NCBI GenBank assembly: GCA_944343275.1
Contig: CALVMH010000007.1
Location: 26,604 to 90,603, forward strand
Origin: an uncultured Clostridia bacterium
GTDB taxonomy: Bacteria > Bacillota > Clostridia > Christensenellales > Borkfalkiaceae
Length of the DNA: 64,000 nucleotides
Direction of reading: 5' to 3'
This document shows, in pieces, positions 38,570 through 46,921 of the stretch. Numbering within the stretch: position 1 is the stretch's first letter; each line of letters opens with the position of its first letter. Both the position numbers and the translations under genes were made by a program. The notes beneath the pieces were generated by a model. The model saw nothing but the letters and a program-made list of their open reading frames with translations, made no database searches and was not told the origin of the DNA.

Positions 38570-39166
38570 TTACAGCCGCCCTTGGCGAAGGAGCAGCCCC
38601 GCGATATGCATGACGGATGCGTCGATCTGCTTCCAATTTGCGCCGCCGTAGCGCACTTCATGCGCGCGGTCAAGCGTCGCACGGGAGACGGCGAGCACGG
38701 CGTATACGCCCTTGTCCTGTGCGGAAAGGCACTGCGCGAGGCTGTCGTCCACCAGAATGTCGATGCCGTGATCACGGCAGTACGCGCCCTTGTCTGCACA
38801 CTCGGCGACGATCTCGTCATACGGGATATGCCGTTTTTCCAGCCAATCACGGGAGAGTTTTTCGGGATTGCCGAACCACTCCGCCTCGCGGGAGGTCAGA
38901 ATGGTGACGCGGATGCCCGCACCGCGCCAGCGTTCCAGCACTTCCTTCGCGCCCTTGCGCGCGGGGGCATCGGTGAATGCCGTGATCCCGCCGTCGCGCA
39001 CGAATGCGAGCACGTCGTCCCGCGACCAATCATACACCTTTTCGAGCATGTGCGCGTTTTCGTCGATCAACCGAAAGGGAAGATCGTTTCTGCGGATATA
39101 CTCGCCCGCATAGCGGACGCGGTCCACCGCATTCAACGTATCGTCGATGTCAACGGCTATACGCAT
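38570..39166 (-). CDS. HAD family 5'-nucleotidase (NT5C-like)
   Basis: The 198-residue protein starts IAVDIDDTLNAVD, the HAD DxD motif with two Asp near positions 5 and 7. ILTSREAEWFGN supplies motif II and ILVDDSLAQC the C-terminal acidic pair. It resembles the 5'(3')-deoxyribonucleotidase NT5C group that dephosphorylates nucleoside monophosphates. AAGGAGGAACAGGC precedes ATG. Its place within the uvrB-uvrA run may reflect nucleotide salvage after repair, which is inference. Confidence 0.82.
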   Translation of the reverse strand: MRIAVDIDDTLNAVDRVRYAGEYIRRNDLPFRLIDENAHMLEKVYDWSRDDVLAFVRDGGITAFTDAPARKGAKEVLERWRGAGIRVTILTSREAEWFGNPEKLSRDWLEKRHIPYDEIVAECADKGAYCRDHGIDILVDDSLAQCLSAQDKGVYAVLAVSRATLDRAHEVRYGGANWKQIDASVMHIAGLLLRQGRL

Positions 39167-39273
39167 GCCTGTTCCTCCTTGGTATCCACCTGAATCTGTC
39201 CCTGCGGCGCCTGCGTGCACAAGCGCACCATGTCCCGTATCGGCTGCCGCACAAATGCATCCGCCTCGGACAT
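39157..39273 (-). CDS. Small protein between uvrB and the nucleotidase gene, 38 aa
   Basis: ATG at 39273 has AAAAGGAGG upstream and opens 38 codons whose TAG overlaps the start of the nucleotidase gene (ATGCGTATAG). The product begins MSEADAFVRQPIRDMVRL and contains two Cys. No family is recognised. Good ribosome binding site and overlap suggest it is translated and couples the next gene. Confidence 0.5.
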   Translation of the reverse strand: MSEADAFVRQPIRDMVRLCTQAPQGQIQVDTKEEQACV

Positions 39274-39285
39274 GGCGCCCTCCTT

Positions 39286-41268
39286 TTACTTGCGCATGCG
39301 CTTTTTGAGTTCGCCGATGGTCTCTCTGATCTCGATGGCGCGCTCGAAGTCGAGCTGCGCGGAAGCGACCTTCATGAGCGCTTTCAGTTTTTCGATCTCC
39401 TCCGGGATGTCCTGTGCCTTCACATTTTCCGCGCGCTTTGCCTTGGAGGTGATGCCGATGGTGTCCTCCACCTTCTTGACGATGGTTTTGGGCGTGATGC
39501 CGTGCGCGGCGTTGTACGCCTGCTGCACGGCGCGGCGGCGGTCCGTTTCGGAAATGGCGCGCTGCATGCTGCCCGTCATCTCGTCCGCGTACATGATGAC
39601 GCGCCCCTTGGCGTTGCGCGCCGCCCTGCCGATGGTCTGCACGAGCGACGTCTCGCTGCGCAAAAACCCCTCTTTATCGGCGTCGAGGATGGCGACCAGC
39701 TCCACTTCGGGAAGGTCGAGCCCCTCACGCAGGAGATTGATGCCGCATAAGACGTCAAAGTCCCCCGAACGCAGCCCCGAGATGATGTCGATGCGCTCCA
39801 ACGCGTCGATGTCCGAGTGCATATACCGCACCTTCACCCCGTTCTCCTTCAGATAGTCGGTGAGGTTTTCCGCCATGCGTTTGGTGAGCGTGGTGACGAG
39901 CACGCGCCCGCCCCCCTGCACCACCTTGTTGACTTCGGACAGGAGATCGTCGATCTGCCCCTTGGTGGGCTTGACCGCAACGGGCGGATCGAGCAGCCCC
40001 GTGGGGCGGATGAGCTGTTCGACGACCTGCCCCGCCTCGCCCAGCTCGTAGGGCGCGGGCGTCGCCGAGACGCAGATGAGCTGCGGCACGCGGGCGTCGA
40101 ATTCCTCGAACGTCAGGGGGCGGTTGTCGAACGCCGACTTCATGCGGAAACCATACTCCACAAGGTTGGTCTTGCGCGCAAAGTCGCCGTTGTACATGGC
40201 GCGGAGCTGCGGGATGGTCATGTGGCTCTCGTCGATAAAGACGAGAAAATTTTTCGGGAAATAGTCAAGCAGGGTGAAGGAGGGCTGCCCCGGCGCGCGC
40301 CCGTCGAAGTAGCGCGAATAATTCTCCACGCCCGAACAGTAGCCGATCTCGCGCAGCATCTCCAAATCATGCTCGGTGCGCTGTGAAAGGCGCTGTGCCT
40401 CCAACAGTTTGCCCGCGTCCTCGAACGCCTTCACTTCTCCTTGCAAGTCCTCTTCGATCATGGCGAGGGCGGCGGTGAGTTTTTCCGTTCCCACCGCATA
40501 GTGGCTGGCGGGAAAGATGACGGCGTGCTTCAAGGAGGAGACCACCTTGCCCGTCACGACGTCCACTTCGCCGAGGCTGTCGATCTCGTCGCCGAAGAAC
40601 TCCACGCGCACGGCGACTTCCGAATTGGAGGCGGGAAAGATTTCCACCACGTCCCCCCGCACGCGGAAGGTGGAGCGCTTGAAATCCACATCGTTGCGCG
40701 AATATTGGATGCCGACGAGGCGGGTGAGAAGTTCGTCCCGCGACATGGCGTCCCCCGGGCGCAGCGAAATTCCCAGACGGAAGAACTCTTCGGGCGCGCC
40801 GAGGCCGTAGATACAGGACACGGAGGAGACGACGATGACGTCGTCCCGCTCCCCCAAAGAGCAGGTGGCGGCGTTGCGGAGCTTGTCGATCTCGTCGTTG
40901 GTCGCCGAATCCTTTTCGATATAAGTATCCGTCGAGGGGATGTAGCTCTCCGGCTGATAGTAGTCGTAATAGGAGACAAAGTATTCCACGCGGTTTTCAG
41001 GGAAAAAGGCGCGGAATTCGTTGCAGAGCTGGGCGGCGAGCGTCTTGTTGTGCGCGATGACGAGGGCGGGACGCCCGACGTTTTTGATGACGTTCGCCAT
41101 CGTGAACGTCTTGCCGCTGCCCGTCACCCCGACGAGGACCTGCGTGCGGATGCCGTCCAGCACGCCCTCGGTGAGCTTTTGAATGGCTTGCGGCTGGTCG
41201 CCCGTTGGCGCGAAGGGCGCATGCAGGACAAATTCATGATGGGTATAATTGTTTTTGAGGTCCGCCAC
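39286..41268 (-). CDS. uvrB: Excinuclease ABC subunit B
   Basis: The 660-residue protein has Walker [13 protein letters not shown], the [12 protein letters not shown] region of the beta-hairpin, helicase motifs ([18 protein letters not shown]) and a C-terminal UVR motif ([21 protein letters not shown], given here in part: [14 protein letters not shown]). UvrB verifies damage with UvrA and then recruits UvrC. The start is a GTG at 41268 because AAAAGGAG lies six bases upstream; the ATG at 41286 has no such site. The leader carries an SOS-box-like sequence. Confidence 0.97.
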   Translation of the reverse strand: MADLKNNYTHHEFVLHAPFAPTGDQPQAIQKLTEGVLDGIRTQVLVGVTGSGKTFTMANVIKNVGRPALVIAHNKTLAAQLCNEFRAFFPENRVEYFVSYYDYYQPESYIPSTDTYIEKDSATNDEIDKLRNAATCSLGERDDVIVVSSVSCIYGLGAPEEFFRLGISLRPGDAMSRDELLTRLVGIQYSRNDVDFKRSTFRVRGDVVEIFPASNSEVAVRVEFFGDEIDSLGEVDVVTGKVVSSLKHAVIFPASHYAVGTEKLTAALAMIEEDLQGEVKAFEDAGKLLEAQRLSQRTEHDLEMLREIGYCSGVENYSRYFDGRAPGQPSFTLLDYFPKNFLVFIDESHMTIPQLRAMYNGDFARKTNLVEYGFRMKSAFDNRPLTFEEFDARVPQLICVSATPAPYELGEAGQVVEQLIRPTGLLDPPVAVKPTKGQIDDLLSEVNKVVQGGGRVLVTTLTKRMAENLTDYLKENGVKVRYMHSDIDALERIDIISGLRSGDFDVLCGINLLREGLDLPEVELVAILDADKEGFLRSETSLVQTIGRAARNAKGRVIMYADEMTGSMQRAISETDRRRAVQQAYNAAHGITPKTIVKKVEDTIGITSKAKRAENVKAQDIPEEIEKLKALMKVASAQLDFERAIEIRETIGELKKRMRK

Positions 41269-41289
41269 TTCCCGCTCCTTTTGCATCTG

Positions 41290-41345
41290 CAAACAAAAGT
41301 TCGCATCTGTATCCCTATTATAGTACAGGCGCCGCAAAATGTCAA
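41290..41345 (-). promoter_or_regulatory. uvrB promoter with LexA (SOS) box
   Basis: TTGACA (41340-41345) and TATAAT (41317-41322) on the minus strand are 17 bases apart. Downstream, CGAACTTTTGTTTG (41290-41303) matches the Firmicutes LexA box CGAAC-N4-GTTCG at nine of ten fixed positions. LexA bound there would block early elongation. Confidence 0.75.
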
Positions 41346-41361
41346 CGTTTTCCGCGCCGCG

Positions 41362-41727
41362 TCAGCCCGCGAGCAGCTTGATGGCAAGCCCGATGAGGGC
41401 GGAGACCACCCCGCAGACGAGCGCCACGGCAAGGCGCAGCATCAGCCGCCGCCTGTCCGCATGCGCGCTGCGCACATAGCCCCTTCCCTTGGGGCGCAGT
41501 TCGACGACATACGTCTTTTCCCCCTTGCGCTCGGTGGCGATGTAGTCCACATAGCCGTCCTGCGCAAGCGAACAGAGCACGCCTTCCAGCGCCGTCTCGT
41601 CGCACCTGCCGTGCAGGAGCGACAACACTTCCGCGGGAGAAGCGAGAAAACGCGCCTTCCCCGCCGAGAGCGTAAGAAGCGCGCACATTACGTCATTTTC
41701 TCTTTTACAAAGCGCCGCGTTCCACAT
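41362..41727 (-). CDS. Small protein with winged-helix-like domain and C-terminal membrane helix (copy 2)
   Basis: The 121-residue protein has a soluble N-terminal part (about 1-85) with LLHGRCDETALEGVLCSLAQ then TYVVELRPKGRGYVRS, and a C-terminal hydrophobic helix (about 97-118). The soluble part looks like a winged-helix fold ending in a beta-hairpin. The upstream gene is a paralogue with the same plan (TYCLRLLPAGRAYAAQ). The start overlaps the end of that gene closely. GGGGGA is the likely ribosome binding site. Function unknown; a membrane-tethered regulator is one reading. Confidence 0.6.
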   Translation of the reverse strand: MWNAALCKRENDVMCALLTLSAGKARFLASPAEVLSLLHGRCDETALEGVLCSLAQDGYVDYIATERKGEKTYVVELRPKGRGYVRSAHADRRRLMLRLAVALVCGVVSALIGLAIKLLAG

Positions 41728-41728
41728 A

Positions 41729-42082
41729 TCATCCCCCGACGAGCAGAACGAGGAGCATGAGCAGCGCACCCGCAAGCCCGCCGGCAAGTCCGCCGAGAAA
41801 GGCGAACAGCGCCCCGCGCCGCAGGCGCAGCATCTCCGCCCTGCGCCCCTCGCGCATCTGCGCGGCATAGGCGCGGCCCGCAGGCAGCAGCCGGAGACAG
41901 TACGTCCCGTTTTCGTTATAGCGCATGTCCACATAGCGGCTGTCGGCGAGAAAGAGCAGCATCTCCCCCGCATCCTGTTCGGGAAGGAAGTCCGCATCCT
42001 CGAAAATATGATAGCCGCCGTCCGCGCACAGCGCTTCGAGCTTTACGAGCAGCGCGCCCGCCCTCTCGCCCAACGTCGTCAC
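41729..42082 (-). CDS. Small protein with winged-helix-like domain and C-terminal membrane helix (copy 1)
   Basis: The 117-residue protein starts at a GTG (42082), has an N-terminal soluble domain (about 1-80) and a Gly/Leu-rich hydrophobic tail (about 90-116). It is a paralogue of the next gene. No Shine-Dalgarno sequence is visible; CATACT lies six bases before the GTG, the same distance seen at other putative leaderless genes in the window. Function unknown. Confidence 0.55.
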   Translation of the reverse strand: MTTLGERAGALLVKLEALCADGGYHIFEDADFLPEQDAGEMLLFLADSRYVDMRYNENGTYCLRLLPAGRAYAAQMREGRRAEMLRLRRGALFAFLGGLAGGLAGALLMLLVLLVGG

Positions 42083-42115
42083 ACGGACAGTATGCGCCCG
42101 TTGCGGGATGTTTAT

Positions 42116-43129
42116 TTACAGAAGGAGCAGGGCGGGATTGCCCAGATACAGCACCGCCGAGAGCGGCGAGGACGTGAGCAGCCCCTCAATCGCGGAAAGC
42201 ACGGGAACGAGCTGTTCCCCCACGGGCAGCGCCGCGGCGTTGGCGGAAAGATAGGCGATGCCGAGTCCGATGCCGCAGGAGAGCGCAAAGAAGAGCGCCG
42301 TAAAGACGACGGACATCAGCACGCCGTCGATCGCGCCGAGCACGGGGTTGACCACGATCTTTTTCATGAGCTGGTTGACGAGCAGATTGAGCAGCAGCAC
42401 GACGGCAAACAACACGAGGAAGCACAGCAGCGCCACGACCGCCGTCCCGATGACGCCCGCAAACACGCCAAGCGACGCAGGCAGCGCGGCAGAGATCGTC
42501 CCCGCGAACTGCACCAGGAAGGGCACGCGCAGGGCGAGCACGACGGAGAGCGCCAGCGCAACGACGGACAAAAGGACGGCGATGACCGTCCAGAGCGAGC
42601 GGGCAAGCCCGATGCGGTACCCCGCGCGCATGAAGACGACACAACCGGCGGCAGTGAACAGATCGAGCGCGTGCGCCGCCGCCCAATCCCAGACGGCGCT
42701 TTCATAGAGGAAGGAGAGCGCTTCGGGCTGCACGCCGAACAGCGGGAGCGCGGTCAGCACGGGCAGGGCAAACACCAAAAGGAACACGGCGACGTTGAGC
42801 ACCGCCGTCAGCCCGCCCAAAAGGCGGGAGCAAACGCGGAAAAAGAGGGGCGCGGGACGCACCCGTTTGAGCATGGCATGCCGCACGGCGCCGCCGATGA
42901 TGAGCAGAACGGCACTCGGCACGACGAGGATGCCCGCCGCCACGGCAAAGGCGCCCCATGCCGCATCGGGCACGGGGATAACGCCGACGAGCAGCGTTGC
43001 CGCAAAGACGATGAGCACCTGCCACGAGAGCCATGAGACGCGCGTGAATTTGCGGAAAATGCCGTAAAGAAAGGCGATGAGCGCGAGAACGCCCGCGCAG
43101 ACCCCCGTGATGACGGCAGGATCGACCAT
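42116..43129 (-). CDS. Polytopic membrane protein, possibly CvpA-like
   Basis: The 337-residue protein has about eight hydrophobic segments and few charged residues. Two segments start with similar motifs, FLYGIFRKFTRVSWLSW (about 20-36) and MRAGYRIGLARSLWTV (about 166-181), which resemble the GYRRG motif of CvpA proteins and suggest an internal duplication. CvpA-type proteins are linked to colicin V secretion and envelope upkeep. GGGAGGAGGGAAT precedes the ATG. The CvpA call is tentative. Confidence 0.55.
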   Translation of the reverse strand: MVDPAVITGVCAGVLALIAFLYGIFRKFTRVSWLSWQVLIVFAATLLVGVIPVPDAAWGAFAVAAGILVVPSAVLLIIGGAVRHAMLKRVRPAPLFFRVCSRLLGGLTAVLNVAVFLLVFALPVLTALPLFGVQPEALSFLYESAVWDWAAAHALDLFTAAGCVVFMRAGYRIGLARSLWTVIAVLLSVVALALSVVLALRVPFLVQFAGTISAALPASLGVFAGVIGTAVVALLCFLVLFAVVLLLNLLVNQLMKKIVVNPVLGAIDGVLMSVVFTALFFALSCGIGLGIAYLSANAAALPVGEQLVPVLSAIEGLLTSSPLSAVLYLGNPALLLL

Positions 43130-43155
43130 ATTCCCTCCTCCCCGCAGGCGGGGAC

Positions 43156-44781
43156 TTATTTATTGAAATTATCCTTCAAAGAGACGATCTCGGAAAGGCA
43201 GAGCCTCTCCCCCTCGCGGCACACCTTGTAATACCCCGTGCGCATGAGCTGGAACGCCGTTCCCTCCGCCGCCTCGGCAAGACAGGGCTCCGCCTTGGCG
43301 TGAAAGACGTGCTCGCTCGAAAGGTTCATGCGCTCGGAAAAGTCCTGCCCCGCATAGTCCGCATCTTTCAGAAGATGATCGTACTGCTTTAAGAGGGCGT
43401 CTGCGCACGTTTCGGCGTTCACCCAATGCAGCACGCCCTTTGCCTTGACGCCGCTCGTATCGTGCCCGCTGCGGCTTTCGGGAAGATAGGTGCACAAAAT
43501 TTCGGTAACGTTGCCGTCCGCATCGCGCACCGCCTCGTCGCAGCGGACGATGTAGGCGTTTTTGAGGCGCGCCACGCCCCCCACTTTCAGGCGATGATAT
43601 TTGGGGGGAGGGTCGAGCGAGAAGTCGCCGCGTTCGATGTAGAGATGCTTGGAGAACGTGACCTTGCGCGTGCCCGCCGAAGGGTCGAGCTGGTTGACGT
43701 CGAAGTCCACCTCCTCGCTGCCCTCATAGTTGGTGATGGTGAGTTTCAGCGGATCGGCGACCGCCATCGCGCGGGGCGCGCGGGCATTGAGGTATTCGCG
43801 CACGACCGCTTCGAAATAGGAGATGTCGCACTCCGACTGCGCCTTGGCGACGCCCGCCCGCTCGCAGAAATCGCGCAGGGCGGCGGCGGGAACGCCGCGG
43901 TTGCGAAGCCCCGCAAGCGTGGGCATTCTGGGATCGTCCCAGCCGTGGACGGAGCCGTCCTCGACGAGCTTTTTGAGATACCGCTTGCTCATGACGAGGT
44001 TGGTCATGTTGAGACGGGCGAACTCGATCTGGCGCGGCTTGGGGTCAAACCCCAGTGTGAGCCCCACCCAATCGTAGAGCGGACGGTGGTCCTCAAATTC
44101 CAGCGTACACAGGGAATGCGTGACCCCCTGCAAATAGTCGCAGACGGGGTGTGCGTAATCGTACATGGGATAGATGCACCACCGATCCCCCGTTCTGTGG
44201 TGCGCCGCATGCAGGATGCGGTAGATGACGGGGTCGCGCAGGTTGACGTTGGGGGACGCCATGTCGATTTTGGCGCGCAGGCACTTCTCCCCGTCCGCAT
44301 ACTTTCCCGCCTTCATCTCACGGAAGAGAGCGAGATTCTCCTCTGCCGTGCGGTTCCTGTACGGGCTTTCGGTGCCCGGCTCCGTCAGCGTGCCGCGCGT
44401 CGCCCTGATCTCCTCCGGCGAGAGGTCGCACACGAACGCCTTGCCCATGCAAATGAGTTTTTCGGCGTAGTCGTAGATGATCTCGAAGAAATCGGAGGCG
44501 TACACCTCCTTCGCCCAATGATAGCCCAGCCACGCAATGTCGCGCTTGATGGCGTCCACGAACTCCGTCTTTTCCTTGCTCGGATTGGTGTCGTCAAAGA
44601 AGAGGTTGCACTTTCCGCCGAACTTTTCGGCGATGCCGAAGTTGACGAACATGCTCTTGGCGTGCCCGATATGCAGATACCCGTTGGGTTCGGGCGGGAA
44701 GCGCGTCTGCACCTCCTTCACTCTGCCCGCGGCAAGATCCTCCGCCACGATCTGTTCGATAAAATTGCATGCGTCCGCCAT
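43156..44781 (-). CDS. glnS: Glutaminyl-tRNA synthetase
   Basis: The 541-residue class I synthetase shows TRFPPEPNGYLHIGHAKS with the HIGH motif near 40 and VMSKRYL as the KMSKS equivalent near 260. The C-terminal beta-barrel anticodon domain follows. It charges tRNA-Gln directly. Many Firmicutes lack GlnRS and use GatCAB, so its presence is a lineage clue. The start at 44781 has GGAGGAAACAGGC upstream. A TATAAT lies near 44838 on the minus strand. Confidence 0.96.
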   Translation of the reverse strand: MADACNFIEQIVAEDLAAGRVKEVQTRFPPEPNGYLHIGHAKSMFVNFGIAEKFGGKCNLFFDDTNPSKEKTEFVDAIKRDIAWLGYHWAKEVYASDFFEIIYDYAEKLICMGKAFVCDLSPEEIRATRGTLTEPGTESPYRNRTAEENLALFREMKAGKYADGEKCLRAKIDMASPNVNLRDPVIYRILHAAHHRTGDRWCIYPMYDYAHPVCDYLQGVTHSLCTLEFEDHRPLYDWVGLTLGFDPKPRQIEFARLNMTNLVMSKRYLKKLVEDGSVHGWDDPRMPTLAGLRNRGVPAAALRDFCERAGVAKAQSECDISYFEAVVREYLNARAPRAMAVADPLKLTITNYEGSEEVDFDVNQLDPSAGTRKVTFSKHLYIERGDFSLDPPPKYHRLKVGGVARLKNAYIVRCDEAVRDADGNVTEILCTYLPESRSGHDTSGVKAKGVLHWVNAETCADALLKQYDHLLKDADYAGQDFSERMNLSSEHVFHAKAEPCLAEAAEGTAFQLMRTGYYKVCREGERLCLSEIVSLKDNFNK

Positions 44782-44938
44782 GCCTGTTTCCTCCGAATGG
44801 TGCAAAGCGTAAATGTTTTCGGGTAATTCCTTTTCAATTATACCATACTTTGGACGAAAATGATACCGTTTCGCGCAGGTTTTGCAAAAAATATGGGGAA
44901 CGCCTCATCGTCCGCGCCGCAATGCCCATACTGTCGGC

Positions 44939-45148
44939 ATGAAACTGACGACCCTGATCTGCTGTGCGCTGCTCATCGCCTTCGGGCTGGGCGCCTGCCT
45001 GTATGCCCTGACGGGCTTTGACGCGCTGCTCTTTCTGACGGCGGGGAACCGCACCCTCGCGCGGGCGCTCCTCTCCCTTGCGGGCGTGGCGGCGCTGTGG
45101 ATGCTGTTCTGGCTTGTCGTCTTCCGCCCCACAAAACCGCTGCGCTGA
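44939..45148 (+). CDS. Small two-helix membrane protein, 69 aa
   Basis: The frame encodes two hydrophobic helices (about 4-26 and 44-62) joined by TGFDALLFLTAGNRT, and ends with a basic tail. No Shine-Dalgarno sequence is seen; CATACT lies six bases before ATG, hinting at a leaderless transcript. No family is recognised. It lies between glnS and the queT riboswitch, read in the queT direction. Confidence 0.55.
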   Translation: MKLTTLICCALLIAFGLGACLYALTGFDALLFLTAGNRTLARALLSLAGVAALWMLFWLVVFRPTKPLR

Positions 45149-45161
45149 GTGCGGAATTTGC

Positions 45162-45240
45162 TTGACGCGGCGCAAAAAACATGATAGAATCATTGCTACG
45201 GAAGGTTTTCGGTCAACACTTCCGAATAAAAAAACCGAGG
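45162..45240 (+). promoter_or_regulatory. Promoter and class-I preQ1 riboswitch of queT
   Basis: TTGACG (45162-45167) and TAGAAT (45185-45190) are 17 bases apart. The leader folds as CGGAAG / CTTCCG (45199-45204 with 45219-45224). The loop TCGGT (45209-45213) pairs with ACCGA (45234-45238) in the A-rich tail, giving the H-type pseudoknot of preQ1-I aptamers. GAGG at 45237-45240, the queT ribosome binding site, overlaps the pseudoknot, so ligand would block translation. Confidence 0.8.
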
Positions 45241-45247
45241 TTTTTTC

Positions 45248-45838
45248 ATGTTCCGGAACTTTTTTACCGCCAAGCGCATCTGCCGCGCGGGGATCATCGC
45301 CGCGCTGTACGTTGCCCTCACCTATGCCTTCGCGCCCGTGGCGTTCGGCATCTTCCAGATTCGCCCCGGCGAAGCGCTCACGCTGCTGCCCCTCTTCTTC
45401 CCGGAAGCGATCCCCGCGCTGTATGTGGGATGCGTCCTTGCCAATCTTGCGTCCCCCTTCCTCATCTACGACCTCACCATCGGTCCCCTTGCAACGCTTG
45501 CCGCCGCCGTGTGCACCTACCTGATCGGCGCTGCGCTGCGCCGTTTTACGGGCAGGGGCGCGGCAGCCGTGAAGATCGGGCTGGGCGGCATCTTCCCCGT
45601 GCTCTTCAATGCCTTCGTCATTCCCGCCGTCATCGTCTTTTTGTGCAGCGACGGCGCGGACGCGACCGCCGCCGTCTATTGGGCGACCGTCGGCGCCTTC
45701 CTGCTCACCGAGACGGTCTGGGTGATCGGGCTGGGTACGCCGCTCTATGCGTTTGTGGCGAACATGCGCAGGCGCGGCGTTTCCGCCTTTACGGACAGAC
45801 AAAAGCCCGCCGCCCCGCCCCCGCAGCCGCAGACATGA
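45248..45838 (+). CDS. queT: QueT family queuosine-precursor transporter
   Basis: The 196-residue protein has five or six membrane segments and the QueT pattern ALYVALTYAFAPVAFG, QIRPGEALTLLPLFFPEAIP and VGCVLANLASPF. It is an ECF-type S component that imports preQ0 or preQ1. The preQ1-I riboswitch in its leader supports this role. The Pro-rich tail is short and cytoplasmic. Confidence 0.93.
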   Translation: MFRNFFTAKRICRAGIIAALYVALTYAFAPVAFGIFQIRPGEALTLLPLFFPEAIPALYVGCVLANLASPFLIYDLTIGPLATLAAAVCTYLIGAALRRFTGRGAAAVKIGLGGIFPVLFNAFVIPAVIVFLCSDGADATAAVYWATVGAFLLTETVWVIGLGTPLYAFVANMRRRGVSAFTDRQKPAAPPPQPQT

Positions 45839-45875
45839 TGCCGTGCGCCCCGCGCTTTCAAAGCGCGGGGCGCAT
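45839..45875. terminator. Bidirectional terminator between queT and the HAD gene
   Basis: TGCGCCCCGCGCTTT pairs with AAAGCGCGGGGCGCA around a short loop, between convergent genes. Confidence 0.8.
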
Positions 45876-45878
45876 GCC

Positions 45879-46583
45879 TTATAACAATTTCAGAAGTTCC
45901 GTCATGCGCGTGATGACCGCCTTCACCCGCACGCCCGCGGGGAGCGCTTCGCCGCGGCGGTTCAGCCACACCGCATCCATCCCCGCCGCCTCGGCGCCCG
46001 CGATGTCCGAGGCGAGCGAATCGCCGATCATCAGGCACCTGCCCGCGGGAACGCCGAGCACGCGCAGGATGTGCGCGAAGAAGGCGGGATCGGGCTTGAC
46101 GGCGCCCGCCTCCTCCGAAATAAAGACGTGCCCGAACAGGGGCGCAAGCTCCCGCAGCCTGCCCGTCTGCATGGCGGCAAGCCCGTTGGTGGCGATGCAC
46201 AGACGGTACTTTTGGGAGAGCGCCGTGAGCGTCTCCACCGCCCCCTCGACGGGATGTGCGGGCAGAGAGAGCGCCGCAAAGAACGCCTCCGCAGCTGCCG
46301 CCTTGCCGTCCCCCAGCCCGTACACGGCGTCCATATAGGCAAGGATGTCGCGGACATGGGTATCATATAAGTCGTGATAGCGGGCGCGCAGTTCGGGCAG
46401 ATGGACGTCGTTGAGACCGAGCATCCCCCAATTTTTGGCGGAAAACGCCCAGCACGCCTCTACCATGTCCGCGGTCGCGGACATGCCCGCCGCCCCGAAT
46501 GCCGCATAAAAGGCGCGGCGCTCGTCCGCGTCGAAGTCGATGACGGTATGGTCCGCATCGAAGATGAGAACATCGTAATCCAT
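45879..46583 (-). CDS. HAD superfamily hydrolase, YjjG-like
   Basis: The 234-residue protein starts DVLIFDADHTVIDFD, the HAD motif I (two Asp near 9 and 11). CIATNGLAAMQ is motif II, and GAVKPDPAFFA with MIGDSLASDIAGA motifs III and IV. The cap is inserted after motif I. This matches the YjjG group of nucleotidases that remove phosphate from pyrimidine and modified nucleotides. AAAGGAACC precedes ATG. Confidence 0.9.
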   Translation of the reverse strand: MDYDVLIFDADHTVIDFDADERRAFYAAFGAAGMSATADMVEACWAFSAKNWGMLGLNDVHLPELRARYHDLYDTHVRDILAYMDAVYGLGDGKAAAAEAFFAALSLPAHPVEGAVETLTALSQKYRLCIATNGLAAMQTGRLRELAPLFGHVFISEEAGAVKPDPAFFAHILRVLGVPAGRCLMIGDSLASDIAGAEAAGMDAVWLNRRGEALPAGVRVKAVITRMTELLKLL

Positions 46584-46605
46584 GGTTCCTTTCCGGTCCG
46601 ACGTA

Positions 46606-46642
46606 CAAAAAATTCCCGAGCGGGCGCCCGGGAAATTTTTTG
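46606..46642 (-). terminator. Terminator after ferredoxin
   Basis: AAATTTCCCGGGCG / CGCTCGGGAATTTTTT forms a hairpin with a T-run on the minus strand, between ferredoxin and the HAD gene. Confidence 0.75.
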
Positions 46643-46650
46643 CAGGTCTG

Positions 46651-46821
46651 TTACTCAGCCTTGATCGCACCGACGGGGCAGCCGTCTTCGCAAGCGCCGC
46701 AATCGATGCAGGCATCGGGATCGACGACGTACTTCGTGTCGCCGGGAGCGATCGCATTGACGGGGCAGGTGTCCGCGCAAGCGCCGCAGGAAATGCATTC
46801 ATCCGAAATCACGTGTGCCAT
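46651..46821 (-). CDS. fdx: 2[4Fe-4S] ferredoxin
   Basis: The 56-residue protein has two cluster motifs, CISCGACADTCP and CIDCGACEDGCP, each CxxCxxCxxxCP. It is a clostridial-type low-potential electron carrier. CGGAGG lies before the ATG and a promoter is at 46852-46880. Anaerobic metabolism and rubrerythrin in the same window fit. Confidence 0.96.
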   Translation of the reverse strand: MAHVISDECISCGACADTCPVNAIAPGDTKYVVDPDACIDCGACEDGCPVGAIKAE

Positions 46822-46851
46822 TTCGATAACCTCCGATATGTTCTTATGCTT

Positions 46852-46880
46852 ATTATATCACAACTTTTTGTCCGCGTAAA
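46852..46880 (-). promoter_or_regulatory. Promoter of the ferredoxin gene
   Basis: TTTACG (46875-46880) and TATAAT (46852-46857) on the minus strand are 17 bases apart. Confidence 0.7.
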
Positions 46881-46921
46881 GTCTTTTGCCGACATATCCC
46901 GACAGAAATTTTCCGACGCGG

